Notes under the pieces: model-generated
The model's input: the letters and a program-made list of their open reading frames with translations, nothing else
Told to the model about the DNA's origin: nothing
The model's database searches: none
Part shown: positions 1-9,411 of the stretch, one piece after another
Layout: each line of letters opens with the position of its first letter
How positions within the stretch are numbered: position 1 is the first letter of the stretch
Position numbers and translations under genes: made by a program
Source: Pseudorhodobacter turbinis
GTDB taxonomy: Bacteria; Pseudomonadota; Alphaproteobacteria; Rhodobacterales; Rhodobacteraceae
Direction of reading: 5' to 3'
DNA: 64,000 bases
Assembly (NCBI RefSeq): GCF_005234135.1
Contig: NZ_CP039964.1
Span: 372,001-436,000 of the forward strand

Positions 1-651
1 GCCGATCAGATCAGGCCACTGGTTTGCGGGAATTGTCAGCACCGGCGTGGCGCCATTGATCGCCATCAGCAATATCCCCGCAGGGACAATCGAGATATAG
101 GCCCAAGTGGTAAGCTGGAACGTGCCGATATCGGAGGGCATCATCCGGGTGGAAAGGTCGCGCGCGGCAAGGGCGATCACGCTGGCAACGGTCAAAAGTC
201 CCGCGATCTGGAACCCTTCGGTGCCGGGCCGCAAGACGATTAGCACCCCGATAAACCCGACCAAGATCGCCGACCACCGCCGCCAGCCCACAGGCTCGCG
301 CAAGAACAGCGCCGCCCCCATCGTCACCACCAGGGGCGAGGCCTGCAGCAGGGCCGCATTGGTCGAAAGCGGGATCAGTGACAGGGCGGTGACATATAGC
401 AGGCTTGCCAAGCCCTCACAGACCGAGCGCAGCAGGGCCGCGGGTGCAAAGGCACGCCGCGTCAGGATCACCTGACCCTTGGATGCGGCAGCCAGCCAGA
501 AGCAAACAGCCCCCACTGTCCCGATCATTACCAGAACTTGTCCGGGATTAAGCGCGGTCGCAGAGCGTTTGAGGAACAAATCCTCAAAGGCAAAAGCGGC
601 CATGGAGCCAAGCATCAAAAGGCTGGCGCGGGTGTTGTCTGAATCGCTCAT
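1..651 (-). CDS. EamA/DMT-family transporter, C-terminus outside window
   Basis: The minus-strand frame is open from an ATG at 651 to the window edge (217 codons). The translation is strongly hydrophobic with several membrane segments and the EamA pattern of a small exporter: an early aromatic-rich helix, then a segment ending in FLREPVGWRRW followed by a GFIGVLIVLRPG helix. This is the typical end of the first EamA repeat, and the second repeat begins before the window edge. The family exports small metabolites or drugs from the inner membrane; the substrate cannot be told. Its ATG overlaps the stop of the upstream Fur-family gene by 4 bases (ATGA), so the two are probably translationally coupled. 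Confidence 0.85.
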   Translation of the reverse strand, partial: MSDSDNTRASLLMLGSMAAFAFEDLFLKRSATALNPGQVLVMIGTVGAVCFWLAAASKGQVILTRRAFAPAALLRSVCEGLASLLYVTALSLIPLSTNAALLQASPLVVTMGAALFLREPVGWRRWSAILVGFIGVLIVLRPGTEGFQIAGLLTVASVIALAARDLSTRMMPSDIGTFQLTTWAYISIVPAGILLMAINGATPVLTIPANQWPDLIG

Positions 652-1067
652 GTTGATTTCGGCTTTACTGGCACGCCGTATAGTTCCAGCCGGTGCCCTT
701 TGAGGTGATAGCCAAGCCGTGCGGCAATACGTTCTTGCAGGGCCTCGATTTCGGGGTCGACGAATTCGATGACTTCACCGGAATGCATATCGATCAGATG
801 GTCGTGGTGGTCGCGCTCGGCATCTTCATAGCGGGCGCGGCCATCGCCGAATTCCAGACGTTCCAGAATGCCAGCCTCTTCAAACAGTTTGACACTGCGG
901 TAAACCGTAGCAAGCGAGATGCGCGGATCAATGCCGGAGGCACGCGTATAGAGCTCCTCCACATCGGGATGATCCTCGGCCTCTCCGATCACGCGGGCCA
1001 CAACGCGGCGTTGCCCGGTCATGCGCAGGCCCTTGGCCTCACAACGAGCGATGATGTCTTTGGCCAT
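648..1067 (-). CDS. Fur-family metalloregulator (Fur/Mur type)
   Basis: This is a 139-aa protein from the internal ATG at 1067; an upstream ATG at 1100 would add 11 residues that lack family similarity and a ribosome site. It carries the Fur winged helix (DHPDVEELY, then RISLATVYRSVKLF) and the metal-site motif HHDHLID. Rhodobacteraceae proteins of this type act as Fur or as the manganese regulator Mur; the sequence alone does not separate them. No second Cys-x2-Cys zinc site is visible. It is the first gene of a coupled pair with the downstream EamA transporter. Confidence 0.85.
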   Translation of the reverse strand: MAKDIIARCEAKGLRMTGQRRVVARVIGEAEDHPDVEELYTRASGIDPRISLATVYRSVKLFEEAGILERLEFGDGRARYEDAERDHHDHLIDMHSGEVIEFVDPEIEALQERIAARLGYHLKGHRLELYGVPVKPKST

Positions 1068-1142
1068 GGATCCGCCCCATTCGTCATTTCTGCGGCCCAT
1101 TTAGGCAGTTTGGGCCGCAGGCTCCACCCCTATTTCAGGCGT

Positions 1143-1817
1143 TCAGGCATAGAGCGGGGGAACACCCGCCTGCCGGTGGATATCATTGACCACGGGTTGG
1201 TCGAGTCCAAGCCCTTGGGCAAGCCCGTGGAGGTATTGAGCCTCGGCCTGACTATCCAGATCAATCGCCATGAGAGAGACCAGATAAACCTGCTCTTCCA
1301 TCCCGTGGGGCACATCGGCGGTGAGACCATCAATATCGGGCTGCTGTTCAAATAGGCTGGTGACATAGGCGCGCTCTGCCTGAGAGGCTTCCTCCAGATG
1401 TTCCATTAACTTGGCGCGCTCGGCGTCATCAAGTTTGCCATCGGCCATCGCGGCCTGGACCATTGCGCGCAGCAATAAAGCGGCGGCGAGTTCCTGATCG
1501 CGGCTGGGTGCTGCGCCAGCTTGGCCGAGAATGGCGGGATTGAATGCAGGGTTGAGGCCCGTATCTGCGCTTTGGGAGGCTTGCCCGCCCAGAAGGCCGC
1601 TAAGCGCAGGACCCGCCTGTGCCAGCAATCCGCCCAAGCCCGAGGTATGTGGTCCGCGCGCATCCGCATTCGCGCGAGAGGCCCCGCCAAGGCTTTCAAG
1701 CATGCCCCCGATTCCGCCGCTGCCCAGTTTGGGCATGCCGTTGCGCGACACATGGCTTACGCCTTTGGCAATCACGACGCCGACGGCGACTTTGGCAAGT
1801 GTTGAAAATAAACTCAT
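1143..1817 (-). CDS. DUF533 / TerB-like protein
   Basis: A 224-aa protein. The first ~110 residues are low-complexity, rich in Gly, Ala and Leu (repeated GGLLAQAG and LSGLLGG patterns). The C-terminal ~110 residues form an acidic helical domain with AMVQAAMADGKLDDAERA, the metal-binding-like loop typical of DUF533 and the related TerB fold. The function is unknown; these proteins are often membrane-associated. A purine-rich site (AGGAG) lies a few bases upstream of the ATG. It is transcribed in the same direction as the Fur-family gene but 76 bases separate it from that gene, so a shared transcript is possible and not certain. Confidence 0.75.
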   Translation of the reverse strand: MSLFSTLAKVAVGVVIAKGVSHVSRNGMPKLGSGGIGGMLESLGGASRANADARGPHTSGLGGLLAQAGPALSGLLGGQASQSADTGLNPAFNPAILGQAGAAPSRDQELAAALLLRAMVQAAMADGKLDDAERAKLMEHLEEASQAERAYVTSLFEQQPDIDGLTADVPHGMEEQVYLVSLMAIDLDSQAEAQYLHGLAQGLGLDQPVVNDIHRQAGVPPLYA

Positions 1818-2029
1818 ATGAGGAGACTCCTTTTAAGAACCACGTACTGTAAAAGAATGTGCTGTCCTTTGGCGAAATTGCAAGCTGCATGGTGCCGGAA
1901 AGGCAAAGAGTGGCCGCAGGGCCGGATGGGCAGCTGAACACGGGAGAGGGCAACTTTTTCATACTGTCGCCGCTCGGCAACACAACGCATCCGGCCGCTC
2001 GATTTCGGGATCCGCTGATTCGGCCCTTG

Positions 2030-2441
2030 GGGCTATATTTAGTGGTATATTAACGTTTGACCCCAAAAATTAACCATTTGTGGTAAGCTTGCCGAAACAT
2101 TGGGGAAAGCTGGCGGGGCGGGTTTGCCCGCAAAAATTAACTAAGTTTCGCGAAAACCCCAGTAAAACTTGGGGCAAACAAATTTCACCCACAGGCACAA
2201 GAAATATCTGTGGATAGAGAGAATTTATCCGTTGATCCCTATTGGGAAATACGACAGTTTGCCTAAATGCCGCATTGAGACACTACATGTGGTAATGCTG
2301 AAATTCGAACTACAACCTATGAGCGAGTAAGGCCCAAAAGGGTTTTCGCAAGTCGTTTTGGTTAACGACGCGGGCGTGGCGGATTTTGATGCAAAAATCT
2401 CGGGCGCGAAGCCGCCTGCAACAAGTCGGAGACGGGGCAAA
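2030..2441 (+). promoter_or_regulatory. nrdJ leader/promoter region with NrdR-box-like dyads and a DnaA-box-like site
   Basis: The 624 bases between the DUF533 gene and nrdJ hold no gene. CTATATTTAGTG at 2033-2044 and ACACTACATGTGGTA at 2280-2294 resemble half or degenerate forms of the NrdR box (ACACWATATATWGTGT type). A near-match to a DnaA box (TGTGGATAG, 2209-2217) lies between them. I looked for a cobalamin riboswitch because the product needs B12, and saw no convincing conserved B12-box. The spacing of the two NrdR-like sites is not the usual ~31 bases, so the regulatory call is tentative. Confidence 0.3.
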
Positions 2442-5400
2442 ATGAAAATCGAGCGGAAATTCACGACAGAGGCCACAGGCGCGTACGGCGCGATGGATTT
2501 CACGACAATGGTATCCGAGATCCGAAACCCTGACGGCACGATCGTATTCCATAACGACGCAGTAGAGGTTCCGGCAAGCTGGAGCCAGGTTGCCTCTGAC
2601 GTGCTGGCCCAGAAGTATTTCCGCAAGGCAGGCGTTCCGGCACGGCTTAAAACCGTGCGTGAAAAGGGCATGCCCGCATTCTTGTACCGCTCTGTCCCCG
2701 ATGAGGACGCATTGGCGAAACTGCCCGAAGACGAGCGCTTTGTCGGCGAAACCTCGGCGAAACAGGTGTTTGACCGTTTGGCCGGCGCATGGACCTATTG
2801 GGGCTGGAAGGGTGGCTATTTCACCACGCAGGCCGATGCGCGCGCCTATTACGACGAGATGCGCTATATGCTGGCCAACCAGATGGCCGCGCCGAACAGC
2901 CCGCAGTGGTTCAACACCGGCCTGCATTGGGCTTACGGCATCGACGGGCCAAGCCAGGGCCATTACTATGTGGATCACGCGACCGGCAAGCTGACAAAAT
3001 CCACCAGCGCCTATGAGCATCCGCAGCCCCATGCCTGCTTTATCCAGTCGGTCGCCGATGATCTGGTCGGCGATGGTGGCATTATGGATTTGTGGGTGCG
3101 TGAGGCGCGTCTGTTCAAATACGGCTCTGGCACCGGCACCAATTTTTCCAGCCTGCGCGGGGCAGGGGAGAAGCTCTCTGGCGGGGGGAAATCCTCGGGG
3201 CTCATGGGCTTTCTGAAGATCGGCGACCGCGCGGCGGGGGCGATCAAATCGGGCGGCACCACACGGCGCGCGGCCAAGATGGTGATCGTCGACGCCGACC
3301 ACCCCGATATTGAGGATTTCATCAACTGGAAAGTGATCGAAGAGCAGAAGGTTGCCAGCATCGTTGCCGGCTCCAAGATGCACGAGCAAAAGCTGAACGC
3401 GATTTTCGCGGCGATCAAAGCATGGGACGGCGCGGTTGAGGCCGCCTATGAGCCCAAGGACAATCCCGGCCTCAAAGCCGCGATCAAAGATGCTAAAAAA
3501 GTGGCGATTCCGGAAACCTACATCAAACGGGTTCTGGACTACGCAAAACAGGGCCACGACAGCATTGAATTCCCGACCTATGATACAGATTGGGACTCCG
3601 AAGCCTATTCGAGCGTTGCGGGGCAGAACTCCAACAACTCCATCCGTGTGACCGATGCATTCTTGCAAGCGATCAAAGAAGATGGCGATTGGGATCTGAT
3701 CAACCGCACAGACGGCAGCGTTTCCAAGACGGTCAAAGCGCGGGATTTGTGGGATCAGGTCGGCCATGCCGCATGGGCCTGCGCCGATCCCGGGATCCAG
3801 TTCCACGATACGGTCAACGCCTGGCACACTTGCCCCGAGGATGGCGCGATCCGCGGCTCCAACCCGTGCTCGGAATATATGTTCCTTGACGATACGGCCT
3901 GTAACCTTGCCTCGATGAACCTGCTGACCTTTTACAAGGATGGCCGGTTCGATAGCGGTGCCTATGTCCACGCCTCGCGCTTGTGGACCGTGACGCTGGA
4001 AATATCGGTGATGATGGCGCAATTCCCCTCTCGGGAAATCGCACAGCGGTCCTATGATTTCCGCACGCTGGGGCTTGGCTTTGCCAATATCGGCGGGCTG
4101 TTGATGAACATGGGCTTCAGCTACGATTCCGATGAAGGCCGCGCGCTTTGCGGTGCGCTCTCGGCGCTGATGACGGGCGTTTCCTATGCGACTTCGGCCG
4201 AAATGGCGGGTGAGCTGGGCGCTTTTCCGGGCTTTGCCCGCAACCGCGACCATATGCTGCGGGTCATCCGCAACCACCGCGCGGCGGCCCATGCCTCCGG
4301 TGCCTATGACGGGTTGAACGTCAATCCGGTTGCCCTTGACCATGCCAATTGCCCCGACGAGACATTGATCTCTCTGGCCATGGGCGCTTGGGATGAGGCG
4401 CTTGCCTTGGGTGAGGCGCACGGTTTCCGCAACGCCCAAACCACCGTTGTCGCCCCCACAGGCACGATCGGGCTGGTGATGGATTGCGACACCACTGGCA
4501 TTGAACCTGACTTTGCCTTGGTGAAGTTCAAAAAGCTGGCTGGCGGTGGTTATTTCAAGATCATCAACCAATCGGTGCCCGCCGCCTTGGAAAAGCTGGG
4601 TTACGGTTCTGCCCAGATCGCCGAGATCATCGCCTATGCGGTTGGTCACGGATCACTTGGCAATTGCCCCGGCATCAACCACACCTCGCTTGTCGGCCAC
4701 GGCTTTGGCCCACGTGAGATCGAAAAGGTCGAAGACGCGCTGGCGGCGGCATTTGATATCCGCTTTGTGTTCAACCAATGGACATTGGGCGAGGAATTCT
4801 GCAAAGGCACCTTGGGCATTCCGGCCGAAAAGCTGGCCGATCCGACCTTTGACTTGCTGCGTCACCTCGGGTTCACCAAGGCCCAGATCGAGCAGGCGAA
4901 TGAGCATATTTGCGGCACCATGACGCTGGAAGGCGCACCTTTCCTCAAAGCAGATCATTACGGGGTCTTTGATTGCGCCAATGCCTGTGGCCGCAAAGGC
5001 AAGCGTTATCTGTCGGTTGCAAGCCATATCCACATGATGGCGGCGGCACAGTCCTTTATCTCGGGGGCGATTTCCAAGACGATCAACATGCCCAACACTG
5101 CCACCATCGGCGAAACACTGGCCGCCTATGAGCTGTCGCACTCGCTGGGCATCAAGGCCAACGCGCTTTACCGTGACGGATCGAAACTGTCGCAACCCTT
5201 GGCCTCGGCCTTGGTTGAAGATGACGACGAGGCCGAAGAGATCCTCGCAAACGGATCCGATCAGGAAAAAGCGGTCGTTTTGGCCGAGAAGATCGTCGAG
5301 AAGGTGATTGTCCGCGAAATCGTCAAATCCCACCGCGAAAAACTGCCGGAACGCCGCAAGGGCTATACCCAAAAGGCATTGATCGGCGGGCATAAGGTTT

Positions 5401-6125
5401 ATCTGCGCACTGGCGAATACAAAGACGGTACGCTTGGCGAGATCTTCATCGACATGCACAAGGAAGGTGCGGGTTTCCGCGCGATGATGAACAACTTTGC
5501 CATCGCGGTATCGGTAGGCCTGCAATACGGCGTCCCGTTGGAGGAATTCGTCGAGGCATTTACCTTCACCAAGTTTGAGCCTGCCGGCATGGTGCAAGGC
5601 AATGACAGCATCAAAAATGCGACCTCGATCCTTGATTATATCTTTCGGGAGCTGGCCGTATCCTATCTGGACCGCACAGATCTTGCCCATGTCAAACCGC
5701 AAGGGGCCACATTTGATGCCTTGGGCGGCGGCAATGACGAAGGCAAGCTGAACGTCAACGACGTTACCGACACGGCGGCAAGCCGCGGGCTGGAAGTGCT
5801 GCGCCAGATCTCCTCTACCGGCTATCTGCGCAAGCGGCTGCCCCAAGAGCTGACGATCTTGCAGGGCGGTATGGGGGCAACCGCGCTTTCAACCGGCACG
5901 GATGCGGTTTCAGTACTGAATACTTTAATGCCGCAGACGGCCCAATCGGTGTCATCCACCGTTACCACCACCAGCAGTGCCACCATGACTATGGACGCCC
6001 GCACTAAGGCCAAGATGCAAGGATATGAGGGGGAAGCCTGCAACGAATGTGGCAACTACACTTTGGTTCGCAACGGGACCTGCATGAAGTGTAACACCTG
6101 CGGTGGAACGTCCGGCTGTAGCTGA
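2442..6125 (+). CDS. nrdJ: Vitamin B12-dependent class II ribonucleotide reductase
   Basis: 1227 aa. The enzyme makes deoxyribonucleotides from ribonucleotides with adenosylcobalamin as radical source and needs no oxygen. The start at ATG 2442 (MKIERKF) is preceded by GGAG at 2428; the frame is open further upstream but without a family-like sequence. Visible landmarks are the N-terminal barrel, the catalytic NPCSEY segment with its Asn-Cys-Glu triad, the APTGTIG loop, a TSCPD-type C-terminal region, and a terminal Cys-rich tail ([15 protein letters not shown]) that would re-reduce the active site and may bind zinc. The length fits the long alphaproteobacterial form. It is a single-gene unit, and the following hairpin may be its terminator. 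Confidence 0.97.
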   Translation: MKIERKFTTEATGAYGAMDFTTMVSEIRNPDGTIVFHNDAVEVPASWSQVASDVLAQKYFRKAGVPARLKTVREKGMPAFLYRSVPDEDALAKLPEDERFVGETSAKQVFDRLAGAWTYWGWKGGYFTTQADARAYYDEMRYMLANQMAAPNSPQWFNTGLHWAYGIDGPSQGHYYVDHATGKLTKSTSAYEHPQPHACFIQSVADDLVGDGGIMDLWVREARLFKYGSGTGTNFSSLRGAGEKLSGGGKSSGLMGFLKIGDRAAGAIKSGGTTRRAAKMVIVDADHPDIEDFINWKVIEEQKVASIVAGSKMHEQKLNAIFAAIKAWDGAVEAAYEPKDNPGLKAAIKDAKKVAIPETYIKRVLDYAKQGHDSIEFPTYDTDWDSEAYSSVAGQNSNNSIRVTDAFLQAIKEDGDWDLINRTDGSVSKTVKARDLWDQVGHAAWACADPGIQFHDTVNAWHTCPEDGAIRGSNPCSEYMFLDDTACNLASMNLLTFYKDGRFDSGAYVHASRLWTVTLEISVMMAQFPSREIAQRSYDFRTLGLGFANIGGLLMNMGFSYDSDEGRALCGALSALMTGVSYATSAEMAGELGAFPGFARNRDHMLRVIRNHRAAAHASGAYDGLNVNPVALDHANCPDETLISLAMGAWDEALALGEAHGFRNAQTTVVAPTGTIGLVMDCDTTGIEPDFALVKFKKLAGGGYFKIINQSVPAALEKLGYGSAQIAEIIAYAVGHGSLGNCPGINHTSLVGHGFGPREIEKVEDALAAAFDIRFVFNQWTLGEEFCKGTLGIPAEKLADPTFDLLRHLGFTKAQIEQANEHICGTMTLEGAPFLKADHYGVFDCANACGRKGKRYLSVASHIHMMAAAQSFISGAISKTINMPNTATIGETLAAYELSHSLGIKANALYRDGSKLSQPLASALVEDDDEAEEILANGSDQEKAVVLAEKIVEKVIVREIVKSHREKLPERRKGYTQKALIGGHKVYLRTGEYKDGTLGEIFIDMHKEGAGFRAMMNNFAIAVSVGLQYGVPLEEFVEAFTFTKFEPAGMVQGNDSIKNATSILDYIFRELAVSYLDRTDLAHVKPQGATFDALGGGNDEGKLNVNDVTDTAASRGLEVLRQISSTGYLRKRLPQELTILQGGMGATALSTGTDAVSVLNTLMPQTAQSVSSTVTTTSSATMTMDARTKAKMQGYEGEACNECGNYTLVRNGTCMKCNTCGGTSGCS

Positions 6126-6225
6126 TTTTTGGATTGGCTGTTGTCCGTCGGGGCATAGTTCTTCCGGAATCGGGGTAAGGTTTTCCGATTTGGGGGCAAA
6201 GGTTTTCTGGCGGGGGCTAAATTGA

Positions 6226-6258
6226 GGCGACTTTCAACCTATACGGGCGAAAGTCGCC
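6226..6258 (+). terminator. Hairpin 3' of nrdJ, possible terminator
   Basis: A perfect 10-bp inverted repeat, GGCGACTTTC (6226-6235) and GAAAGTCGCC (6249-6258), with a 13-base loop and a weak T-rich tail (GATTTTC). It lies 100 bases after the nrdJ stop, so termination is plausible. Confidence 0.45.
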
Positions 6259-6633
6259 GATTTTCTGAATAATTTGTTTTCCGTCCAGTAACTGGCTTGG
6301 ATTTGCGGTGGCATTTTTTTTGCGCCATGCGCAATACGTCCAGCGTCCCACGTGACACCTGAGCAAGAATGGAGATAACACTGTAGCGCTCTGACCAGAA
6401 TTTTATGCAATGGGGCGTCGTGCAGGTCTTCATCGGTGCAGATTGGAAGGGTGGCACTTAGCCACGCACCAATTTGCCCGTGATATGATGTGACCGGCCC
6501 AGACCGGTCATTGGCCAATCATACCTTCGCCGCAGTGCAGTTTCCCCAAAGCATGCGTAATTGGGCTGCCCTCTGTTCTGAGGTCGAGCTCCCGATAAGA
6601 TCACAGGATTACTGTGAACAAGGGAGATGAGAA
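6259..6633. other. Intergenic stretch before IS110, no gene recognised
   Basis: Both strands contain short open frames up to 94 codons (for example on the minus strand at 6234-6518), but none has a recognisable motif, a ribosome site or family-like composition. The last part probably contains the non-coding left end of the following IS110 element; I could not define its terminus. Confidence 0.4.
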
Positions 6634-7668
6634 ATGGAATATTTTGCCGGAATAGACGTGTCGCTGCGATCCTGTGCGCTTTGCATTGTTGATAGCAAGG
6701 GAAAGGTACTGCTTGAGCGAGAGCTGCCATGCGAGGTCAGCCACATCGCTGAGTATCTTGGAACGTTTCCCCATCCGATTGAACGGGTTGGTTTTGAAGC
6801 CGGCACCATGAGCCAGCATCTGTTCCATGGCCTGAAAGCGGAAGGTTTTGACGTTGTCTGCATGGAAGCACGTCAGGTGAATGCAGCGCTGTCGGCAATG
6901 CGCAACAAGACAGACAAAAATGACGCACGCGGCATCGCGCAAGTACTGCGCACCGGTTGGTTCAGCCCTGTTCACATGAAGAGCCGTGAAGCGCATGGCG
7001 TCCGTGCATTGCTGAGCACCCGCAAAGCGCTTTTGAAGAAGACGATGGACCTCGCCAATGAGGTTCGTGGGCTGTTGAAGATCTTTGGCATTCGCCTGCC
7101 CATGACCGTGAAGCACGGCAGTTTTGACGGTGTCGTGCGACCGTTGATCGAGATGGATGAAGTTCTGACCCACGCTTTGGTGCCACTCTTGGACGCACGT
7201 GTGGTTTTGTATCAGCACTTTCTGGAACTGGATCGGCGCGTCAAACGCGCTGCCAGTCATGATGAGGTGTGCATGCGGATGATGACGGTCCCAGGCGTTG
7301 GTCCGATTGCATCCCTGACTTTCAAAGCCGCTGTGGACGATCCGACGCGCTTCAAACGATCTCGCACTGTTGGCGCGCATTTTGGGCTGACACCGCGACG
7401 ATACCAGTCTGGTGAGCACGACAATCCTGGCCGCATATCGAAAGCGGGGGACAGAGACGTCCGCGCAACTTTGTACGCCGCGGCCAACGCTTTGCTCATG
7501 CGAACGATGGCCGGGTCTCAGATCAAATCGTGGGGCATGCGGTTGATGCGCACCAAGGGGCGTCGCCGCGCCGTTGTGGCTGTCGCACGCAAACTCGCCG
7601 TCTTGCTCCACCGGATGTGGATTGATGGCACGGAATTCCGTCAGGATCAGGTGGGAGGCAAAGCATGA
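6634..7668 (+). CDS. IS110-family transposase (copy A)
   Basis: 344 aa, intact. The N-terminal RuvC-like DEDD domain shows GIDVS with Asp8, GFEAGT with Glu55, and TDKNDARG with Asp94 and Asp97. The C-terminal transposase_20 domain contains MTVPGVGPI and a conserved serine region near FGLTPRRYQSGE. IS110 enzymes are DEDD recombinases, recently shown in related families to be guided by a bridge RNA made from the element's non-coding ends. The start is preceded by an AGGGAGA ribosome site. A diverged 90-bp piece of a related gene occurs in the chimeric ORF at 31894. Confidence 0.95.
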   Translation: MEYFAGIDVSLRSCALCIVDSKGKVLLERELPCEVSHIAEYLGTFPHPIERVGFEAGTMSQHLFHGLKAEGFDVVCMEARQVNAALSAMRNKTDKNDARGIAQVLRTGWFSPVHMKSREAHGVRALLSTRKALLKKTMDLANEVRGLLKIFGIRLPMTVKHGSFDGVVRPLIEMDEVLTHALVPLLDARVVLYQHFLELDRRVKRAASHDEVCMRMMTVPGVGPIASLTFKAAVDDPTRFKRSRTVGAHFGLTPRRYQSGEHDNPGRISKAGDRDVRATLYAAANALLMRTMAGSQIKSWGMRLMRTKGRRRAVVAVARKLAVLLHRMWIDGTEFRQDQVGGKA

Positions 7669-8066
7669 TCTAAAACGCCATCACCAACCTGACGGGGTCG
7701 TCCCTCACCGGACGAGGTTCGTGGAAAAAGCCGAAAATGTCTGCTGCGCATCTTGAAGCGCGTCTCAAAGCAAGGCTCTCCACGTCCGATCCGACATATG
7801 CGTGCAGCGGTGCCATCACGGCATCAACCAGACTGCGAAGAGAAGCGTGACCCGGATGAGTGACATGACCCGAAAGAAAGAAGGAAAATGAGCTTGACCC
7901 AAACACCCAATTAGAGAAGCTACCGTTCGCTTCATTGCCGAGCGCTGCGGTGCAGCTTCACCAGACCGGCCATTCGTCCACCGTGCAGCATTTTCGGTGG
8001 GTGAAGGTCGGCAGAGCGGACCTTTCAGACCTTCGTCGCAAGTGTCTTAATGTCCGCTTTTGCGAC
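7669..8066. other. IS110 3' non-coding part and flank
   Basis: No gene is recognised. IS110 elements usually carry up to a few hundred non-coding bases after the transposase, and the first part of this stretch probably belongs to the element. From about 7990 the sequence changes to a pattern that leads into the palindrome at 8067. Confidence 0.4.
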
Positions 8067-8096
8067 CCCTTCCAAAAACGGTCGTTTTTGGAAGGG
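8067..8096. repeat. Perfect 14-bp palindrome, member of a dispersed repeat family
   Basis: CCCTTCCAAAAACG (8067-8080) and its exact reverse complement CGTTTTTGGAAGGG (8083-8096) are separated by two bases. The downstream GGGTGTAAATG continues a block that is 83% identical over 35 bases to 55943-55977. Related cores are at 54031-54064 and 55883-55915. It looks like a REP-type intergenic element. Confidence 0.6.
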
Positions 8097-8241
8097 TGTA
8101 AATGGCGGCAAGAAGCCCAATTTTCTAAGTTTCTGCAATGCAGCCAATGTCTGGTCTACACTGTAGAGGCAAAAGAAGTTTGATTTACGCGCCTGATCAG
8201 GCTCCTATCACGGAAGATGACATTTAACTTGGAGAGTGTGG

Positions 8242-9021
8242 ATGGTCCTGCGGACTATGACGACGATAATCGCGCGGTTAGGGACAGAGGACCTCGCAGA
8301 GGATGGCGGATTTCGTGGAAGTGTTATTTACATACGGTCAGTTGTACGAAAAATCCTCACCTTTATACTCAGTAGTATACTTTTCGTCATCGTGATTGCC
8401 GTGGTTGGTGAATTTTTTATCGAAGTTGCCAAGGCAAAAGGTTGGTACGAGAATGCTGGCCAAACTTGGGATCGCTTTATGGGTGTGATAACCGATTTTG
8501 CCTCATCCAATACCGCACTATATCCGCTTATTGGCTTGGGTGGATTAGTCGCAGGCCTATGGTTAGATTTTTTGCTGGCACACGTAGACCGCGTTAGGCT
8601 TGCAGGCGCTGGAAAGTTCGACCTTCGGTTTATCCGGCAAAACCTCGACGTTGTAAAATATTTCACATTTAGTCCTCAGAAAAAGAATGAGGTAGAGACT
8701 GCCTTAAGTAATATCACGTCATACCGAAGATTTATGTCTGGCAATCAAGATATTCAAAACGTTTTAGATATTTTCGTGCAGGCTATCGGATTGGCTGAAA
8801 TATCTGCGCAACGTCAGCCCACAATTAAGCAGCGTCAGGACGACGGAAAATGGCACTTCATCTCAAAACATGAGTTGGTACGCCAAATGTGCGATTCCCT
8901 CTACGAGGTATGCGAAAATCCCAGCCTCTGTGATCCAGTAGCCCTAGAAGACGAAAATGGGATCTGCTGGATGCCTCCGGTTATTCGCGAAGCAACGGTG
9001 ATTATTTCAGGCGCGGCTTAA
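8242..9021 (+). CDS. Two-helix membrane protein of unknown function
   Basis: About 259 aa from the ATG at 8242, which follows GGAGAG at 8231; a GTG two codons upstream is possible. The N-terminal half has two hydrophobic segments: around residues 38-62 (ILTFILSSILFVIVIAVVG) and 92-112 (LIGLGGLVAGLWLDFLL). They are separated by a soluble loop and followed by a ~145-residue soluble, presumably cytoplasmic domain with no motif I know. The base composition is AT-richer and the codon use less GC-biased than in the neighbours, suggesting recent transfer. It is flanked by IS110 and a truncated gene. I do not recognise the family. Confidence 0.7.
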   Translation: MVLRTMTTIIARLGTEDLAEDGGFRGSVIYIRSVVRKILTFILSSILFVIVIAVVGEFFIEVAKAKGWYENAGQTWDRFMGVITDFASSNTALYPLIGLGGLVAGLWLDFLLAHVDRVRLAGAGKFDLRFIRQNLDVVKYFTFSPQKKNEVETALSNITSYRRFMSGNQDIQNVLDIFVQAIGLAEISAQRQPTIKQRQDDGKWHFISKHELVRQMCDSLYEVCENPSLCDPVALEDENGICWMPPVIREATVIISGAA

Positions 9022-9199
9022 AGTCTGAATTCTTTGACACCTATCGCGGACATGCACTGTAAAAAGAATGCCATCGTAGCCGCACAGCACCAGCGCACGG
9101 TCTATGGCGTCCAGATCGGCCTTGAGTGTGTCAGCGGCTTTCATGGCAACCTTGTGCTGCCCTGCTATCGCCGCGCTTCTTGATCAGTCCGAATATTGT
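9022..9199 (-). other. Possible gene remnant between the membrane protein and the TPR fragment
   Basis: The minus strand of about 9048-9141 reads MKAADTLKADLDAIDRALVL and a short continuation before a stop. This is a helical segment that resembles C-terminal parts of recombinase- or plasmid-associated proteins. It is too short to name; I report it as a probable remnant. Confidence 0.25.
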
Positions 9200-9411
9200 G
9201 GGATTTCGAGCTGATTTTGACAAACATATAGGTCACATTGTGCCGGAGAAAGCAGCCTTGGTTTGGGATCGGTTAGGCCACTGGGCACAAGATGACGAAA
9301 ACTGGACAGAAGCTGTACGCTGTTTTCAGAAAGCTTATGATATTGATGGCGGGCATTATGGATATTGTCTCGGTGTTGCGCTCAATGCCCTCGGCCGACA
9401 CGAGGAAGCCT
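9200..9411 (+). pseudogene. TPR-protein fragment cut by the IS407-like element
   Basis: The frame reads a tetratricopeptide-like segment (WTEAVRCFQKAYDIDGG, then YCLGVALNALGRHEEAW) and ends exactly where the IS element begins at 9412. There is no credible start codon or upstream domain, so both ends appear lost. The matching downstream part is not on the other side of the IS, which implies a rearrangement and not a simple insertion. Confidence 0.6.

Noticed and set aside
2090..2441. Cobalamin riboswitch before nrdJ
   Set aside because: Expected from the enzyme's cofactor, but no recognisable B12-box or conserved core was found by eye.
2310..4649. 779-codon open frame antisense to nrdJ, and another at 4653-5846
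   Set aside because: They mirror the codon structure of a highly conserved gene in GC-rich DNA, have no family features and no ribosome sites.
6234..6518. 94-codon minus-strand frame before IS110
   Set aside because: No similarity, overlapping alternative frames, and it begins inside the nrdJ 3' hairpin region.
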